Shown: positions 19,584 to 29,912, numbered from the stretch's first letter. The stretch is DNA of 64,000 bases from Taibaiella sp. (GCA_021740995.1 JAIOYR010000001.1:81756-145755); one strand, 5' to 3'. The notes: generated by a model from the sequence alone, not told the origin. Translations and numbers: made by a program.

Positions 19584-19765
19584 GTTTTTTTGTTTGCTTT
19601 GACGGGGCGAAACTATCTGATTTTTGGCAGTAAATAAAATTTTAGATGGATTCTGATTTTCAGAATGACTTCACTTGGTGTTTCTATAGCATGTATCGCC
19701 AAGGCCATCGGTACATTATTTATTTGCCTCCCCTTTTTTCCATACTTTTATACCAAAAAATAGCA

Positions 19766-20197
19766 ATGAGCTTAGCAGACAAATTATTCAACATGAAAGC
19801 AGACAAAGCTGCGGCAAACTTAAAAGCTGGTCAGGATTTTCTGGCTGCCAATAAGGGCAAAGCAGGTGTTACCACGTTGCCCAGCGGCCTGCAGTACGAG
19901 ATACTCACCGAGGGTACAGGAGCTAAACCAACACAAAACCAAACCGTGACCTGCCATTATCATGGTACGCTTATAGACGGCAGCATATTCGACAGTTCTG
20001 TGCAGCGTGGCAGACCCGCCTCATTCCCGCTCAATCAGGTAATAGCCGGCTGGACAGAAGGTGTGCAGCTAATGGGGATAGGCAGCAAGTGGCGTTTCTT
20101 CATACCGCCACACCTTGGCTATGGCGACCGTCAGGTATCCAGTATAGGCCCCAACAGTACGCTTATTTTTGATGTAGAGCTGATCAGCATTAATTAA
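19766..20197 (+). CDS. FKBP-type peptidyl-prolyl cis-trans isomerase
   Basis: Likely start at ATG 19766 (MSLADKLFNMKADKAAANL); VTCHYHGTLIDGSIFDSSVQRGRPASFPLNQVIAGWTEGVQLM, IPPHLGYGDR. Confidence 0.92.
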   Translation: MSLADKLFNMKADKAAANLKAGQDFLAANKGKAGVTTLPSGLQYEILTEGTGAKPTQNQTVTCHYHGTLIDGSIFDSSVQRGRPASFPLNQVIAGWTEGVQLMGIGSKWRFFIPPHLGYGDRQVSSIGPNSTLIFDVELISIN

Positions 20198-20229
20198 TGT
20201 GGCAATTCGACAATGTGGCAATGTGACAA

Positions 20230-20339
20230 TTTCGACTTTCTACTTTCTACTTTAACTTTCGACCTTCTACTTTCGACCTTCTACTTTTAACTTTCTACTT
20301 TCTACTTTAACTTTCGACCTTCTACTTTTAACTTTCGAC
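20230..20339. repeat. Degenerate 7-bp tandem repeat (consensus TTTCGAC/TTTCTAC/TTTTAAC)
   Basis: About 16 near-contiguous 7-mers (a few 6-mers) ending ~15 bp before the ATG at 20355. Confidence 0.9.
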
Positions 20340-20354
20340 TAAATACTAAAAAAC

Positions 20355-21728
20355 ATGCAAGCCTGGAAAGAATATCAAACACAGAATAAAGACCGTTTTC
20401 TCGACGAACTGCTGGATCTGCTGCGCATACCATCGGTAAGTGCAGACAGCAAGTACAAGGAAGATGTAGCCCGCTGCGCCGATGCCGTAAAAGAGCACAT
20501 GCTCAAGGCCGGCTGCGACACAGCAGAGGTATGCCCCACAGCGGGGCACCCAATAGTGTATGGCGAGAAAATAATAGATCCTGCACTGCCTACCATACTG
20601 GTATATGGTCACTACGATGTGCAGCCTGCAGATCCGCTCAACCTGTGGACCAGCGGCCCCTTTGAGCCGGTAATAAAGGACGGAAAAATATATGCCCGTG
20701 GTGCCTGCGACGATAAAGGACAGATGTTCATGCACATAAAGGCACTGGAAGTAATGGCTAAGACCAACTCCCTGCCCTGCAATGTAAAGGTGATGATAGA
20801 GGGAGAGGAAGAAGTAGGCTCGTCCAACCTCGGCAAGTTTCTCGAAGACAATAAACAAAAGCTAAAGGCTGATGTGGTATTGGTATCAGATACCTCGATG
20901 ATAAGCATGGAGCACCCTTCAATAGAAAGCGGGCTGCGTGGCCTTGCTTATATGGAGGTGGAGGTAACCGGTCCTAACCGCGACCTGCACAGCGGTGTAT
21001 ATGGTGGTGCTGTAGCCAATCCTGCTACTATACTCTGCCAGATGATAGCCTCTATGCACGACGAGAACAACCACATCACTATCCCGGGCTTTTACGACAA
21101 GGTGCTGGAACTAACGGAGGCAGAGCGTAAAGCAATAAACAACGCACCCTTCGACCTGACTGAATACAAGGATGAGCTGGGTGTACAGGATACCTGGGGC
21201 GAAAACGGCTATACCACACTAGAGCGCACAGGTATTCGTCCTACGCTGGAAGTGAACGGTATATGGGGTGGCTACACAGGCGAGGGTGCCAAAACAGTAC
21301 TGCCATCAAAAGCAAATGCCAAGATATCTATGCGTCTGGTGCCCAATCAGGTATCTGATGAAATATCAGACCTGTTCAAGGCACACTTTGAAGCAATTGC
21401 ACCCAAAAATGTAACAGTGAAAGTTACTGCGCATCATGGCGGTGAACCCGTAGTTACACCTACCGATTCGCCCGCATACAAAGCTGCTGCGAAGGCGATA
21501 CAAACCACTTTTGGCAAAGAGCCTATACCTACGCGGGGTGGTGGTAGCATACCTATTGTAGCACTGTTTGAGCGCACTCTGGGGCTCAAAACGGTACTCC
21601 TTGGTTTTGGTCTGGACAATGATAACATTCACTCGCCCAACGAGAAGTACGATGTATTCAACTACTACAAGGGCATAGAAACAATACCCTACTTTCATAA
21701 ATACTTTGCTGAGAGCTTCGGTAAGTAA
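20355..21728 (+). CDS. M20 family dipeptidase
   Basis: 457 aa; VYGHYDVQPADPLNLWTSGPFEP, RGACDDKGQMFMHIKA, MIEGEEEVGSSNL, GGGSIPIVALF. Confidence 0.93.
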   Translation: MQAWKEYQTQNKDRFLDELLDLLRIPSVSADSKYKEDVARCADAVKEHMLKAGCDTAEVCPTAGHPIVYGEKIIDPALPTILVYGHYDVQPADPLNLWTSGPFEPVIKDGKIYARGACDDKGQMFMHIKALEVMAKTNSLPCNVKVMIEGEEEVGSSNLGKFLEDNKQKLKADVVLVSDTSMISMEHPSIESGLRGLAYMEVEVTGPNRDLHSGVYGGAVANPATILCQMIASMHDENNHITIPGFYDKVLELTEAERKAINNAPFDLTEYKDELGVQDTWGENGYTTLERTGIRPTLEVNGIWGGYTGEGAKTVLPSKANAKISMRLVPNQVSDEISDLFKAHFEAIAPKNVTVKVTAHHGGEPVVTPTDSPAYKAAAKAIQTTFGKEPIPTRGGGSIPIVALFERTLGLKTVLLGFGLDNDNIHSPNEKYDVFNYYKGIETIPYFHKYFAESFGK

Positions 21729-21748
21729 GTTTGAAATGCAGAAAACAA

Positions 21749-21787
21749 AAGAGCCATCTGGGATTTACTCCGGGATGGCTCTTTTTA
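21749..21787 (+). terminator. Terminator-like hairpin between the convergent M20 peptidase and lipoprotein genes
   Basis: aaaagagccatc...gatggctcttttt. Confidence 0.8.
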
Positions 21788-21815
21788 TTAGAAGTAGTTT
21801 GTGTAGCTGCTGATA

Positions 21816-22514
21816 CTAGAAAGCAGAGTAGATGATAGAGTAGTCTGAAGTATCAGGCACCTCTACAGGCGGAAAATTATTCGGGTCGCCGGCACGGAAG
21901 TTGGTTGAATCCAGACGCTTGGTTTTGAATGAAAAATTCAACTTAAAGCTGCTCTCGGTAAATTCAGAAATCTCTGCACCATAAATGTCGAACTTAGGTA
22001 TAGGGTAAGCTGTGTATCGCAGTTCGCGCACTGTATCGAGTACAATAAGCTCTTTAATGAATCCCGGTATAGTATCCAATCTCCCTACTATAGTATCCAG
22101 CTTCAGTGGCGACTTTTCAAGAGTGTCGAAACGGTAAGGCATGATACTGGTATTTACTGCAAATATGGTATTGAATCCATCATACAGGTCTATGTATTTA
22201 TCATTATTCCACAGCCTCCAGGTGAAACTTCTCGATTCGGGGTCTGCAGCATTACAACGTACAGTGCCTGTAAACAGCGACCCAAAGTGCATAGAATCAA
22301 ATTTAATATAATCATCCAGATAACAGGTATCCAGAAAATCCATGTACTTAAGAATGGTATCACGCCCGCCGGGTTGTTTTACCGTCATTGTGCCTCCGGT
22401 AATCTTCCATTTTTTTGCGCGCATCATATTTTCCCTGTTGGGCACCACAGTAGGCTTTTTATCGCAAGCTGCAAGGAAAACTAACAAAGACAAGGCCAGA
22501 AAAAAGTACTTCAT
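21816..22514 (-). CDS. Hypothetical lipoprotein
   Basis: 232 aa; LVFLAACDKKPT lipobox. Confidence 0.65.
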   Translation of the reverse strand: MKYFFLALSLLVFLAACDKKPTVVPNRENMMRAKKWKITGGTMTVKQPGGRDTILKYMDFLDTCYLDDYIKFDSMHFGSLFTGTVRCNAADPESRSFTWRLWNNDKYIDLYDGFNTIFAVNTSIMPYRFDTLEKSPLKLDTIVGRLDTIPGFIKELIVLDTVRELRYTAYPIPKFDIYGAEISEFTESSFKLNFSFKTKRLDSTNFRAGDPNNFPPVEVPDTSDYSIIYSAF

Positions 22515-22705
22515 ACTTATTATAACTATTTTGAACGCTAAAGCTACTAAATATTATTGACGGGCAAAAGATAAGCACTGAAATTTATTGTTTATTAGTT
22601 TTTCTAAACGAGCACGATAGTGTGGATGAATGTCGGGAACGTGCACTGAATCTATGCCGGTTAAGTCCGGTGGACAAACCCATAAAAGGCAAATACTGCT
22701 AACTG

Positions 22706-23353
22706 TCACTTTACTAAACTATCCAGTGTTTCCTGCTTCTGGTGGGTGAAGAGGTGGTAGTGAAAGTTGTCCAGTTTCTGCAGCAGGTGCAGCAGGTGTT
22801 GTTTTTCGTGTACCGAAAGTTCACCACCTATCAGGTCTGATACCCTGCCCAGGCGTGCAAAAGCAGCAAATATCACGCCCTTGCCCTGCGGGGTTATCCG
22901 CACCAGCTTGCTGCGCTTGTCGGTAGGGTCGTCCAGTTGTTCTATAAGTCCTTGTTTCAGCAGCCGGTTTATGATTTCTGTTCCTGTAGGCTTTTCATGT
23001 ATGTTTTTGGCTATAAGCTCTGATTTGCGCAACTGGTCAAAAGAAAGCAGGGTGGCCAGATAGCCAAATTCATCGGCAGATTGTAGCGGAGAACCTTCGA
23101 GTGCTTTTTTGGTATATCCCCTTGCATATCTGTATAAGTAGGTCACCATTCGGACAATCGTGGTTTCTGTTTTTTCTATTGAGGTCTCGTATTGAGCAAG
23201 TGCGGGTCCTACGCGCTCATCGGGTAAGCGGGGAACAGGATTATTGTTGAGTAACCAGCAGGCAAAATCAGTAGAAGAGGGCGGTGTGTCTCCCTTCTCC
23301 TGCTCGTACACCCCGGCAAGGGTAATCAATTCTTTTATAAATGAATAATCCAT
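22706..23353 (-). CDS. MarR-family transcriptional regulator
   Basis: 215 aa; LIAKNIHEKPTGTEIINRLLKQGLIEQLDDPTDKRSKLVRITPQGKGVI winged-helix signature. Confidence 0.87.
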   Translation of the reverse strand: MDYSFIKELITLAGVYEQEKGDTPPSSTDFACWLLNNNPVPRLPDERVGPALAQYETSIEKTETTIVRMVTYLYRYARGYTKKALEGSPLQSADEFGYLATLLSFDQLRKSELIAKNIHEKPTGTEIINRLLKQGLIEQLDDPTDKRSKLVRITPQGKGVIFAAFARLGRVSDLIGGELSVHEKQHLLHLLQKLDNFHYHLFTHQKQETLDSLVK

Positions 23354-23388
23354 TTCCGGGCATAAAGTTACAGAATTCTTTTGCTAAT

Positions 23389-23408
23389 TTAGTATGTAAA
23401 CACACTAA
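23389..23408. promoter_or_regulatory. Candidate MarR-type operator between the divergent regulator and TonB-dependent receptor genes
   Basis: TTAGTATGTAAACACACTAA: imperfect palindrome (8/10 pairs); GTAAACATACTA recurs at ~23459-23470 just before the receptor ATG. Confidence 0.55.
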
Positions 23409-23473
23409 TTATTTGTTTTTAAGTCGAAATTTGTTTTAAATTTGCCAAAAAATAAAACGTAAACATACTATTT

Positions 23474-25918
23474 ATGCGCCTTCTGATAGGGATTTTGATG
23501 TTTGTAGCCGGTATGCCGGCAGTGGTTTTGGCACAGTCTGCTGGTCTTATTACGGGTATTGTAAAAGACAAGAAAACACAGCAGAGTGTGATAGGTGCTA
23601 TAGTAACTGTGGAGGGCACTACACTGGGCGCTGCTACCGATACCAATGGCAGCTTCAGGATAGCTGATGTGCCTTCCAATTCCTATAACGTAAAGGTGCA
23701 GGCGCTTGGGTACGAAAATTACATTATTTACAATCTGGTGGTATCGTCTGGTAATGCGCAGATAGTGAATGTGGAGCTAGATAATGATGCAGGGGTAAGC
23801 CTTAAAGAGGTGGTGGTAAGAAGGAACCCTTTCAGCAAAAATGCAGAGACACCATTGTCGTTACAAACATTATCGGGGCAAGAGATTAAAAGCAATCCCG
23901 GCGGCAACTTCGATGTGTCAAGGGTAATACAGGCGTTTCCGGGTGTGGGAGGTACTGCCGGCAGCGTAGGTGGTTTCAGAAACGACCTGATAATAAGAGG
24001 CGGTGCCCCCAATGAGAATGTGTATTATCTGGATGGCATAGAAGTGCCTGTTATCAATCACTTTGCTACGCAGGGCTCTGCAGGCGGGCCTACGGGTATC
24101 ATCAACACCACATTCATTGAAGACGTGAACTTGTATACAAGTGCATTCCCGGCTAAGTACGATAATCCGCTTTCTGGTGTGCTGCAATTGAAACAAAGAC
24201 GTGCCAATCCGGAGCATGTGCAGCAAAACATAAGGCTTAGTGCTACAGAGCTAGCCTATAGTGCCGATGGCCCATTAGTGAAAGACAGGCTTACTTTTCT
24301 TGCATCGGCAAGACGGTCTTATTTGCAATTACTGTTTGGTGTGCTGCAGTTGCCTATACGCCCTTCCTACTGGGATTTTCAGTACAAGCTGGACTACAAG
24401 ATAAACAAGAAGCTATCGCTGTACACACTGGCAGTAGGTGCTATTGATAAGTTCACTTTTGGTACGCCCAAGGATTTGTCGGCAGAGAATGTTTACATTC
24501 TTCAATCTAACCCGCTTATAGACCAGTGGAGCTACACCAATGGTTATGGGCTGAAAGGGCTAATGAACAAAGGATACTGGAACCTTACCTTCAGCAGGAA
24601 TATGCTGAACAATCAGCTCAACAAATACACAGACAATCAGAACCCAAGCCCTGCAACAAGCACACTGAAAATAAGGTCTACCGAAGCAGAGAACAAGTTC
24701 CGTTTTGATATGAACAAATCTTACGACAAATGGAGCTACAGTCTGGGCGCGATGACACAGTATGACCGTTTCACAAATGATATTTACAGCCTCATTCGCA
24801 CCGAAGTGCGCGATAGCAACAACAATGTGGTGCAACCGGCCGTAACGATTGCCGGCAATACCGACATCGGTTTCTGGAAGTATGGCCTGCACGGACAGAT
24901 AGCTGGTAAACTGCTCAACAACCGCCTGAATTTGTCACTGGGCATACGCACCGACGGCAATACATTTACAGATGATGGCAACAACCTGCTGAGAACCCTG
25001 TCGCCAAGGCTCGCAGCATCTTATAATCTTTCAGAGAATCTAAAGCTGAACGCATCTGCGGGCAGATACTTCAAAATACCTACTTATACGATACTTGGGT
25101 TTAAAGACAATAGCGGCAACTTTGTGAACCGCAACGCACGCTACACGCAGTGCGATCATCTGGTGGCCGGACTGGAGTTTATGCCGGGCTGGCAGGGTGC
25201 TCGCTTTACACTGGAAGGTTTCTACAAATTATACAATTACTACCCTGTGTCGGTTACAGACAGTATATCTCTGGCCAATAAGGGTGGTGATTTTGGTGTG
25301 CTGGGCAATGAGGCGATAATGGCTACAGGCAACGGAAAGAGTTACGGTGTAGAGTTTCAGTTTCAACAGAAGCTGACAAAAAACTTTTTTACCATTCTTT
25401 CTGTAACCATCTATAATAGCGAATTTACCAATGCAAACGGCGCATATGTGCCCGCATCTTGGGATAATGGACAGCTCATATCTTTTATCGGTGGGTATAA
25501 GTTCAAACGCAACTGGGAGCTAGGTGTGAAATTCAGGTATCAGGGTGGTGCACCATACACACCCTACGACATGCAGGCATCTCAAAACAACTATCTGGCG
25601 CTTGGCACGGGGCTGCTCGATTACAGCCAGTTCAACACGCTGCGGCTGCAGGCGTTTCATGCAATGGATGTGCGTATAGACAAGAAATGGAACTTTAAAA
25701 AATGGAGCTTCGACCTTTATCTCGACCTGGCTAATGCGTATGCCAGCGCACAGCCAGCCACGCCAAACTTTACCTTCAAGCGCACTGCAGACAATACAGG
25801 TTTTGCTACCACAGATGGCAACACTTTAAAGGCAGATGGAAGCAATGGTATACCGCTGTTGCTCAATGATAATAGTGGCAGGGTGATACCGACCCTGGGG
25901 TTCATTATAGAGCTATAG
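23474..25918 (+). CDS. TonB-dependent receptor with N-terminal carboxypeptidase-regulatory-like domain
   Basis: 814 aa; GLITGIVKDKKTQQSVIGAIVTVEGTTLGAATDTNGSFRI, plug domain, long beta-barrel. Confidence 0.92.
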   Translation: MRLLIGILMFVAGMPAVVLAQSAGLITGIVKDKKTQQSVIGAIVTVEGTTLGAATDTNGSFRIADVPSNSYNVKVQALGYENYIIYNLVVSSGNAQIVNVELDNDAGVSLKEVVVRRNPFSKNAETPLSLQTLSGQEIKSNPGGNFDVSRVIQAFPGVGGTAGSVGGFRNDLIIRGGAPNENVYYLDGIEVPVINHFATQGSAGGPTGIINTTFIEDVNLYTSAFPAKYDNPLSGVLQLKQRRANPEHVQQNIRLSATELAYSADGPLVKDRLTFLASARRSYLQLLFGVLQLPIRPSYWDFQYKLDYKINKKLSLYTLAVGAIDKFTFGTPKDLSAENVYILQSNPLIDQWSYTNGYGLKGLMNKGYWNLTFSRNMLNNQLNKYTDNQNPSPATSTLKIRSTEAENKFRFDMNKSYDKWSYSLGAMTQYDRFTNDIYSLIRTEVRDSNNNVVQPAVTIAGNTDIGFWKYGLHGQIAGKLLNNRLNLSLGIRTDGNTFTDDGNNLLRTLSPRLAASYNLSENLKLNASAGRYFKIPTYTILGFKDNSGNFVNRNARYTQCDHLVAGLEFMPGWQGARFTLEGFYKLYNYYPVSVTDSISLANKGGDFGVLGNEAIMATGNGKSYGVEFQFQQKLTKNFFTILSVTIYNSEFTNANGAYVPASWDNGQLISFIGGYKFKRNWELGVKFRYQGGAPYTPYDMQASQNNYLALGTGLLDYSQFNTLRLQAFHAMDVRIDKKWNFKKWSFDLYLDLANAYASAQPATPNFTFKRTADNTGFATTDGNTLKADGSNGIPLLLNDNSGRVIPTLGFIIEL

Positions 25919-25973
25919 TGTAGATCATGGCTGCATAATCTGGTCCGGTTTTTAGTACAGTTAGTACTGTTGG

Positions 25974-26714
25974 TCACAGCAAGTGTCCTGTTTTTTTCAG
26001 AAGTGCCTCCAGCTTGTCGGGAGATACGGATATCTCATGCGTTTTATCAATCAACAGCGACCCGCCATTCGACTTTATATAATCGGTGATGTGCTTGATG
26101 TTGACAATGTAAGACTTGTGGCACCTGAAAAAGTCGGCATTGTCAGCCAGCATATTCTCAAAGTTCTTAAGACCTTTGCTTACCAGCACGGGCTTGCCGG
26201 TATGCAAGACCACTTTGGTATATGCGCCATCAGCCTCAAAATAAAGTATGTCTGAGGTTTCCACAAACGTTATTGAATTGAACGTGTTGAGCCCTATTTT
26301 TTTAGGTCCGGTACCCAGGTTCTCTTTTAGTACAGCGTAGTTTTGTTTTACCTTACTTTTTTCAAACAGAGATACTGCATTTTTAAGATCGTCGGCTTCT
26401 ATTGGTTTTAGCAGGTAGTAAGTAGCAGACATTTTGAACGCCTGTATCGCATATTCATTATAAGCTGTTACGAAAATAATAGAGAACCCCACCTCTTCGT
26501 CGTTGAAGAAGTCCAGCAGTTCCAGCCCGCTATGACCGGGCATTTCTATATCCAGAAATACAATGTCCGGATTGTACTTTCTTATGGCTTTCACACCGGT
26601 AGGCAAGTCTTTGCACAGTGCCGCTACACTTACTGTGGGTATATACTCGTTGAGCATTTCATTCAGCAGTGTGCGTGCCATTTCTTCATCATCAATAATT
26701 ACAGCGGTATACAT
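25974..26714 (-). CDS. LytTR-family response regulator
   Basis: 246 aa; REC domain (IIDDEEMARTLLNEML, DIVFLDIEMPGHSGLELL) plus C-terminal LytTR domain (FFRCHKSYIVNIKHI). Confidence 0.94.
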   Translation of the reverse strand: MYTAVIIDDEEMARTLLNEMLNEYIPTVSVAALCKDLPTGVKAIRKYNPDIVFLDIEMPGHSGLELLDFFNDEEVGFSIIFVTAYNEYAIQAFKMSATYYLLKPIEADDLKNAVSLFEKSKVKQNYAVLKENLGTGPKKIGLNTFNSITFVETSDILYFEADGAYTKVVLHTGKPVLVSKGLKNFENMLADNADFFRCHKSYIVNIKHITDYIKSNGGSLLIDKTHEISVSPDKLEALLKKTGHLL

Positions 26715-26731
26715 ACTGTTTGTTGTTTTGT

Positions 26732-29632
26732 TTAGATTGGGATTTTTATAACTACTCTTGTCCCCGCAGCACTACCGTTTGGGTGTGTCTTGTCGGTGAT
26801 TTCTATTTTTATTTTTTCGCTTCTTCCTTTGTTCAGCAACTCCATTCTTTTTTCGCTCGCTTTTGTGGCAAATGAGCGGTATTTTTCCGTCCTTATCTTA
26901 TTCAGTTCTTCAGAGCGTTTTCTGCCTATACCATTATCGTCTATTGTTACCTGGAGTATGTTGCTGTTTCTTTCAAAGATTATGTGCAATAGCTTATCTC
27001 CGTTTTTATGCAGCAAACCATGTTTTATTGCGTTCTCTATGTATGGCTGTATAATCATTGAGGGTATTTCTATCATTTCCTTATTATCTATTCCATGAAA
27101 CTGCATGTCATATTCAAACCCGCTTTCGAAGCGCATCTTCTCCAGATCCAGGTATAGTTTCATAGTTTCGGCCTCTTCATTAAGTGATACGGTTTCAGCT
27201 TCAGACATTTCCAGAATGATGCGGGTAAGCCGCGAGAACTTGGCAAGGTAGCTGCTTGCCCGCGTCTTGTCGTTCATGAATATATATGCCTGAATAGTAT
27301 TGAGTGCATTGTAAAAAAAGTGTGGGTTCATTTGCGCGCGAATGGATGTTAACATAGACTTTCCCAGCTCCTGCTCCAGTTGCATACTCTTTTTCTGCGC
27401 CTCCAACTTATTTATTCTAACGTTTATTTTCCTTTTATAGTAAACCAATATCAGTGTAAACACAACCAGCAGGCAAATCAGATAGAACCACCATTGCTTC
27501 CAGAAAGCAGGCTGAATACTGAATTGTATTTTTTTAACAATGCTGCCATATTCACCCAGTTTGAAGGAAAGTGTGTAGCTGCCATTGGCAAGGGCCGGGA
27601 ACTGTAGCAAACGGCTGCCCTTCGTTATTTCCTTCCACTCGTTATCGTTGAGCTTGTAATACACACCTGCTTGCACTACCGTGCCAAAGTCAAGTACAGA
27701 AAAGCTGATAGTAATATTGTTCTCGAAGTAGTTGAGTTCATTGTTCCCATCTGCACTTATGGGTTTGCCATTTGCGGTAACGCTATTAATGTAGAAGAGT
27801 GCCGGTTTTCTTTTCGTTTTATATCCTTGATTATTGAGGGATATTATTCCCTCATTGGTCACTACATATAGCTTCTCTTTGTCTTTTAGTATATCGTTTA
27901 TACCGTTGATGTCTATACTGATTTCTATTCGCTCTATTGAGTCGTTGATGGTATTCAGTTTGTATAGATTGCCTTCGCCAAACAGGTATAGCTCATTACC
28001 AAAACGCTTCATAATCGAAATGTCCTTTAGCGGCAGATTCTTACAACTCGCAACTGCTCCGGATGGCGTATAAGGGATTTTCAGCACAAGCCCCATAGAG
28101 GTAAGTGCATACAATACTCCGTTTACTGCCTGTAGGGAATTTGCGAATACAGATTGCCCATTTGGAGTAATTGTTGACACCGCATGAGGAGATACACAAT
28201 AGACACCTTTATTTGTGGCGAAAAATATTTGCCTGTTTTGGGCATCATAGGTTACAGATTTTCCCCTAACCAGATTTATCAATGGAGTTATGTCGGGATA
28301 TCTTGTATTCTTCTCACTATTATTCAAACTATCCCAGACAGATTTTTCGGAATTGCTGCTGGAGTGGTTTTTCATAAAACCGCAAAAGACACTGGAGGCA
28401 AAAGCGTAATACTTATTGTCGAGCCGAACCACCTCTTTCAGCGCTATAATTTTCTTATGTTCATATTTTTTGCCCGCTACTGATGTTAGCGTAAACCCCA
28501 GAGATGAGTAGATTGCATATTGTGAGTCAGCATACAGATAGTAGATACTGCTATTGCCTGGGTCGCTGCTCACCACCATCGAGTTTTCAAAATTTTGGTT
28601 CACATGCAATAGCTTTCCTTTTTGCGTTGCCGCAAAATATCCATCCCTCGCCACCACTATTTTGTTAATAGTAAAAGTCTCGGTTGGGAACAGTATGTTT
28701 TTCATGTCCGGCACTATAAACAAACCTTCATTAGTAGTAGAGAACCAAATATTGTTTTGACGGTCTTTGATTACTCCGGAAACACTCTTACCATTGAAGT
28801 AGGCTGCTTTTCTTTCCCCCGATGCATCCTCTATGGCATATGTGAAACTGCCTGTTGGGCTGTTGATAAAAATGCTGCTGTCGATAGCGGAGACATGCTG
28901 TATTGTCATTTGCCCCTGAATCGATATTTTTTTTACCAGCTTTAGGTTCTTGTCATAACAGTAGAACCCTTTTTCGGCACTGTTGCCAGATGTAATATAC
29001 ACTCCGTCAGGGGCTGCATACATATTGTGCAATACTCCTTTTTCAGATGTCGGTATTTTGCAGGAGGTAAGGCTAAGATCATCTGAAATTTTGTAAAGAA
29101 TATTTTCTGAAAGCATGTAGTAAGCATTGCTGGAACTTACTGTATTTATCCAGGTGGTTACAGGTATGTCCAGAGATTTCACATGCTTCAGAGTGGCGAT
29201 GTCGTATATGTCTGCCCCCTTGTTGGTGGTGATATACAGATAGTGGGTGCTGATGCCAAAAGGTAGGTAATAATATGGGGTGTTTTGATTGATAGATTTC
29301 AGTTTGCCACTGTCGGTATAATACAGGTATCCATCAAAGTTTTCGTACCATATTCTTCCATACTTGTCTTCCCGTATGCAACTGCCGGGCAGCGATGTTT
29401 GCTCGGTAGACTTGTAAGATACAAACTCAAAGCCATCATATCGGCAGAGCCCCTCGCCAGTGGCCATCCACATAAAACCTTTACTATCCTGAAAGACATT
29501 ATACACTGCGTCAGATGGTAGTCCGTCCTGCCGGTTCAGTTTCAGATAGCAGGGGTGCTGCGCCTGTGCAGTAGCCGCAAAGAACAGTAACAACAACAGG
29601 AAGAACCAATTTATCTTTTTTACAGAGCGCAT
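26732..29632 (-). CDS. Sensor histidine kinase: two-component propeller / Y_Y_Y extracellular part plus LytS-type His_kinase domain
   Basis: 966 aa; RQDGLPSDAVYNVFQDSKGFMWMATGEGLCRYDG, TM segment, LTSIRAQMNPHFFYNALNTIQAYIF, DNGIGRKRSEE. Confidence 0.93.
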   Translation of the reverse strand: MRSVKKINWFFLLLLLFFAATAQAQHPCYLKLNRQDGLPSDAVYNVFQDSKGFMWMATGEGLCRYDGFEFVSYKSTEQTSLPGSCIREDKYGRIWYENFDGYLYYTDSGKLKSINQNTPYYYLPFGISTHYLYITTNKGADIYDIATLKHVKSLDIPVTTWINTVSSSNAYYMLSENILYKISDDLSLTSCKIPTSEKGVLHNMYAAPDGVYITSGNSAEKGFYCYDKNLKLVKKISIQGQMTIQHVSAIDSSIFINSPTGSFTYAIEDASGERKAAYFNGKSVSGVIKDRQNNIWFSTTNEGLFIVPDMKNILFPTETFTINKIVVARDGYFAATQKGKLLHVNQNFENSMVVSSDPGNSSIYYLYADSQYAIYSSLGFTLTSVAGKKYEHKKIIALKEVVRLDNKYYAFASSVFCGFMKNHSSSNSEKSVWDSLNNSEKNTRYPDITPLINLVRGKSVTYDAQNRQIFFATNKGVYCVSPHAVSTITPNGQSVFANSLQAVNGVLYALTSMGLVLKIPYTPSGAVASCKNLPLKDISIMKRFGNELYLFGEGNLYKLNTINDSIERIEISIDINGINDILKDKEKLYVVTNEGIISLNNQGYKTKRKPALFYINSVTANGKPISADGNNELNYFENNITISFSVLDFGTVVQAGVYYKLNDNEWKEITKGSRLLQFPALANGSYTLSFKLGEYGSIVKKIQFSIQPAFWKQWWFYLICLLVVFTLILVYYKRKINVRINKLEAQKKSMQLEQELGKSMLTSIRAQMNPHFFYNALNTIQAYIFMNDKTRASSYLAKFSRLTRIILEMSEAETVSLNEEAETMKLYLDLEKMRFESGFEYDMQFHGIDNKEMIEIPSMIIQPYIENAIKHGLLHKNGDKLLHIIFERNSNILQVTIDDNGIGRKRSEELNKIRTEKYRSFATKASEKRMELLNKGRSEKIKIEITDKTHPNGSAAGTRVVIKIPI

Positions 29633-29686
29633 TTTTACAGACTGATTGCAAAGATAAAATCTGACACAAATAACAGGACCTTATTT

Positions 29687-29728
29687 TATGAATACCCGTT
29701 TTAAGGGTATGAATGCCCTGTTAAGGCA
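29687..29728. promoter_or_regulatory. Two tandem 21-bp direct repeats upstream of the secreted repeat protein
   Basis: tatgaatacccgttttaaggg / tatgaatgccctgttaaggca; head-to-tail, period exactly 21. Confidence 0.7.
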
Positions 29729-29912
29729 CATTAAAGCCCATAAGCAGCAGTTATATGATTTAAAATACACAGCAGGTTGCCGAAAGGCTGATGTAAATGC
29801 TCGTAAACCCAAAACGGGGGTTTGTAAGACCGGATCGGTCATTGGTAAAACACATCAGCTGATGCCCGACTATTCCGCCCACCTTTGCTCTGAACAAAAA
29901 AACAGCCTAACA

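Noticed and set aside
20230-20339. CRISPR-like repeat array
   Set aside because: Units are 6-7 bp and contiguous with no unique spacers; a simple tandem repeat, not CRISPR.
29688-29912. N-terminal 75-codon extension of the SBBP-repeat protein ORF
   Set aside because: A standard signal peptide begins at 29913 and the extension overlaps tandem 21-bp direct repeats; judged regulatory rather than coding.
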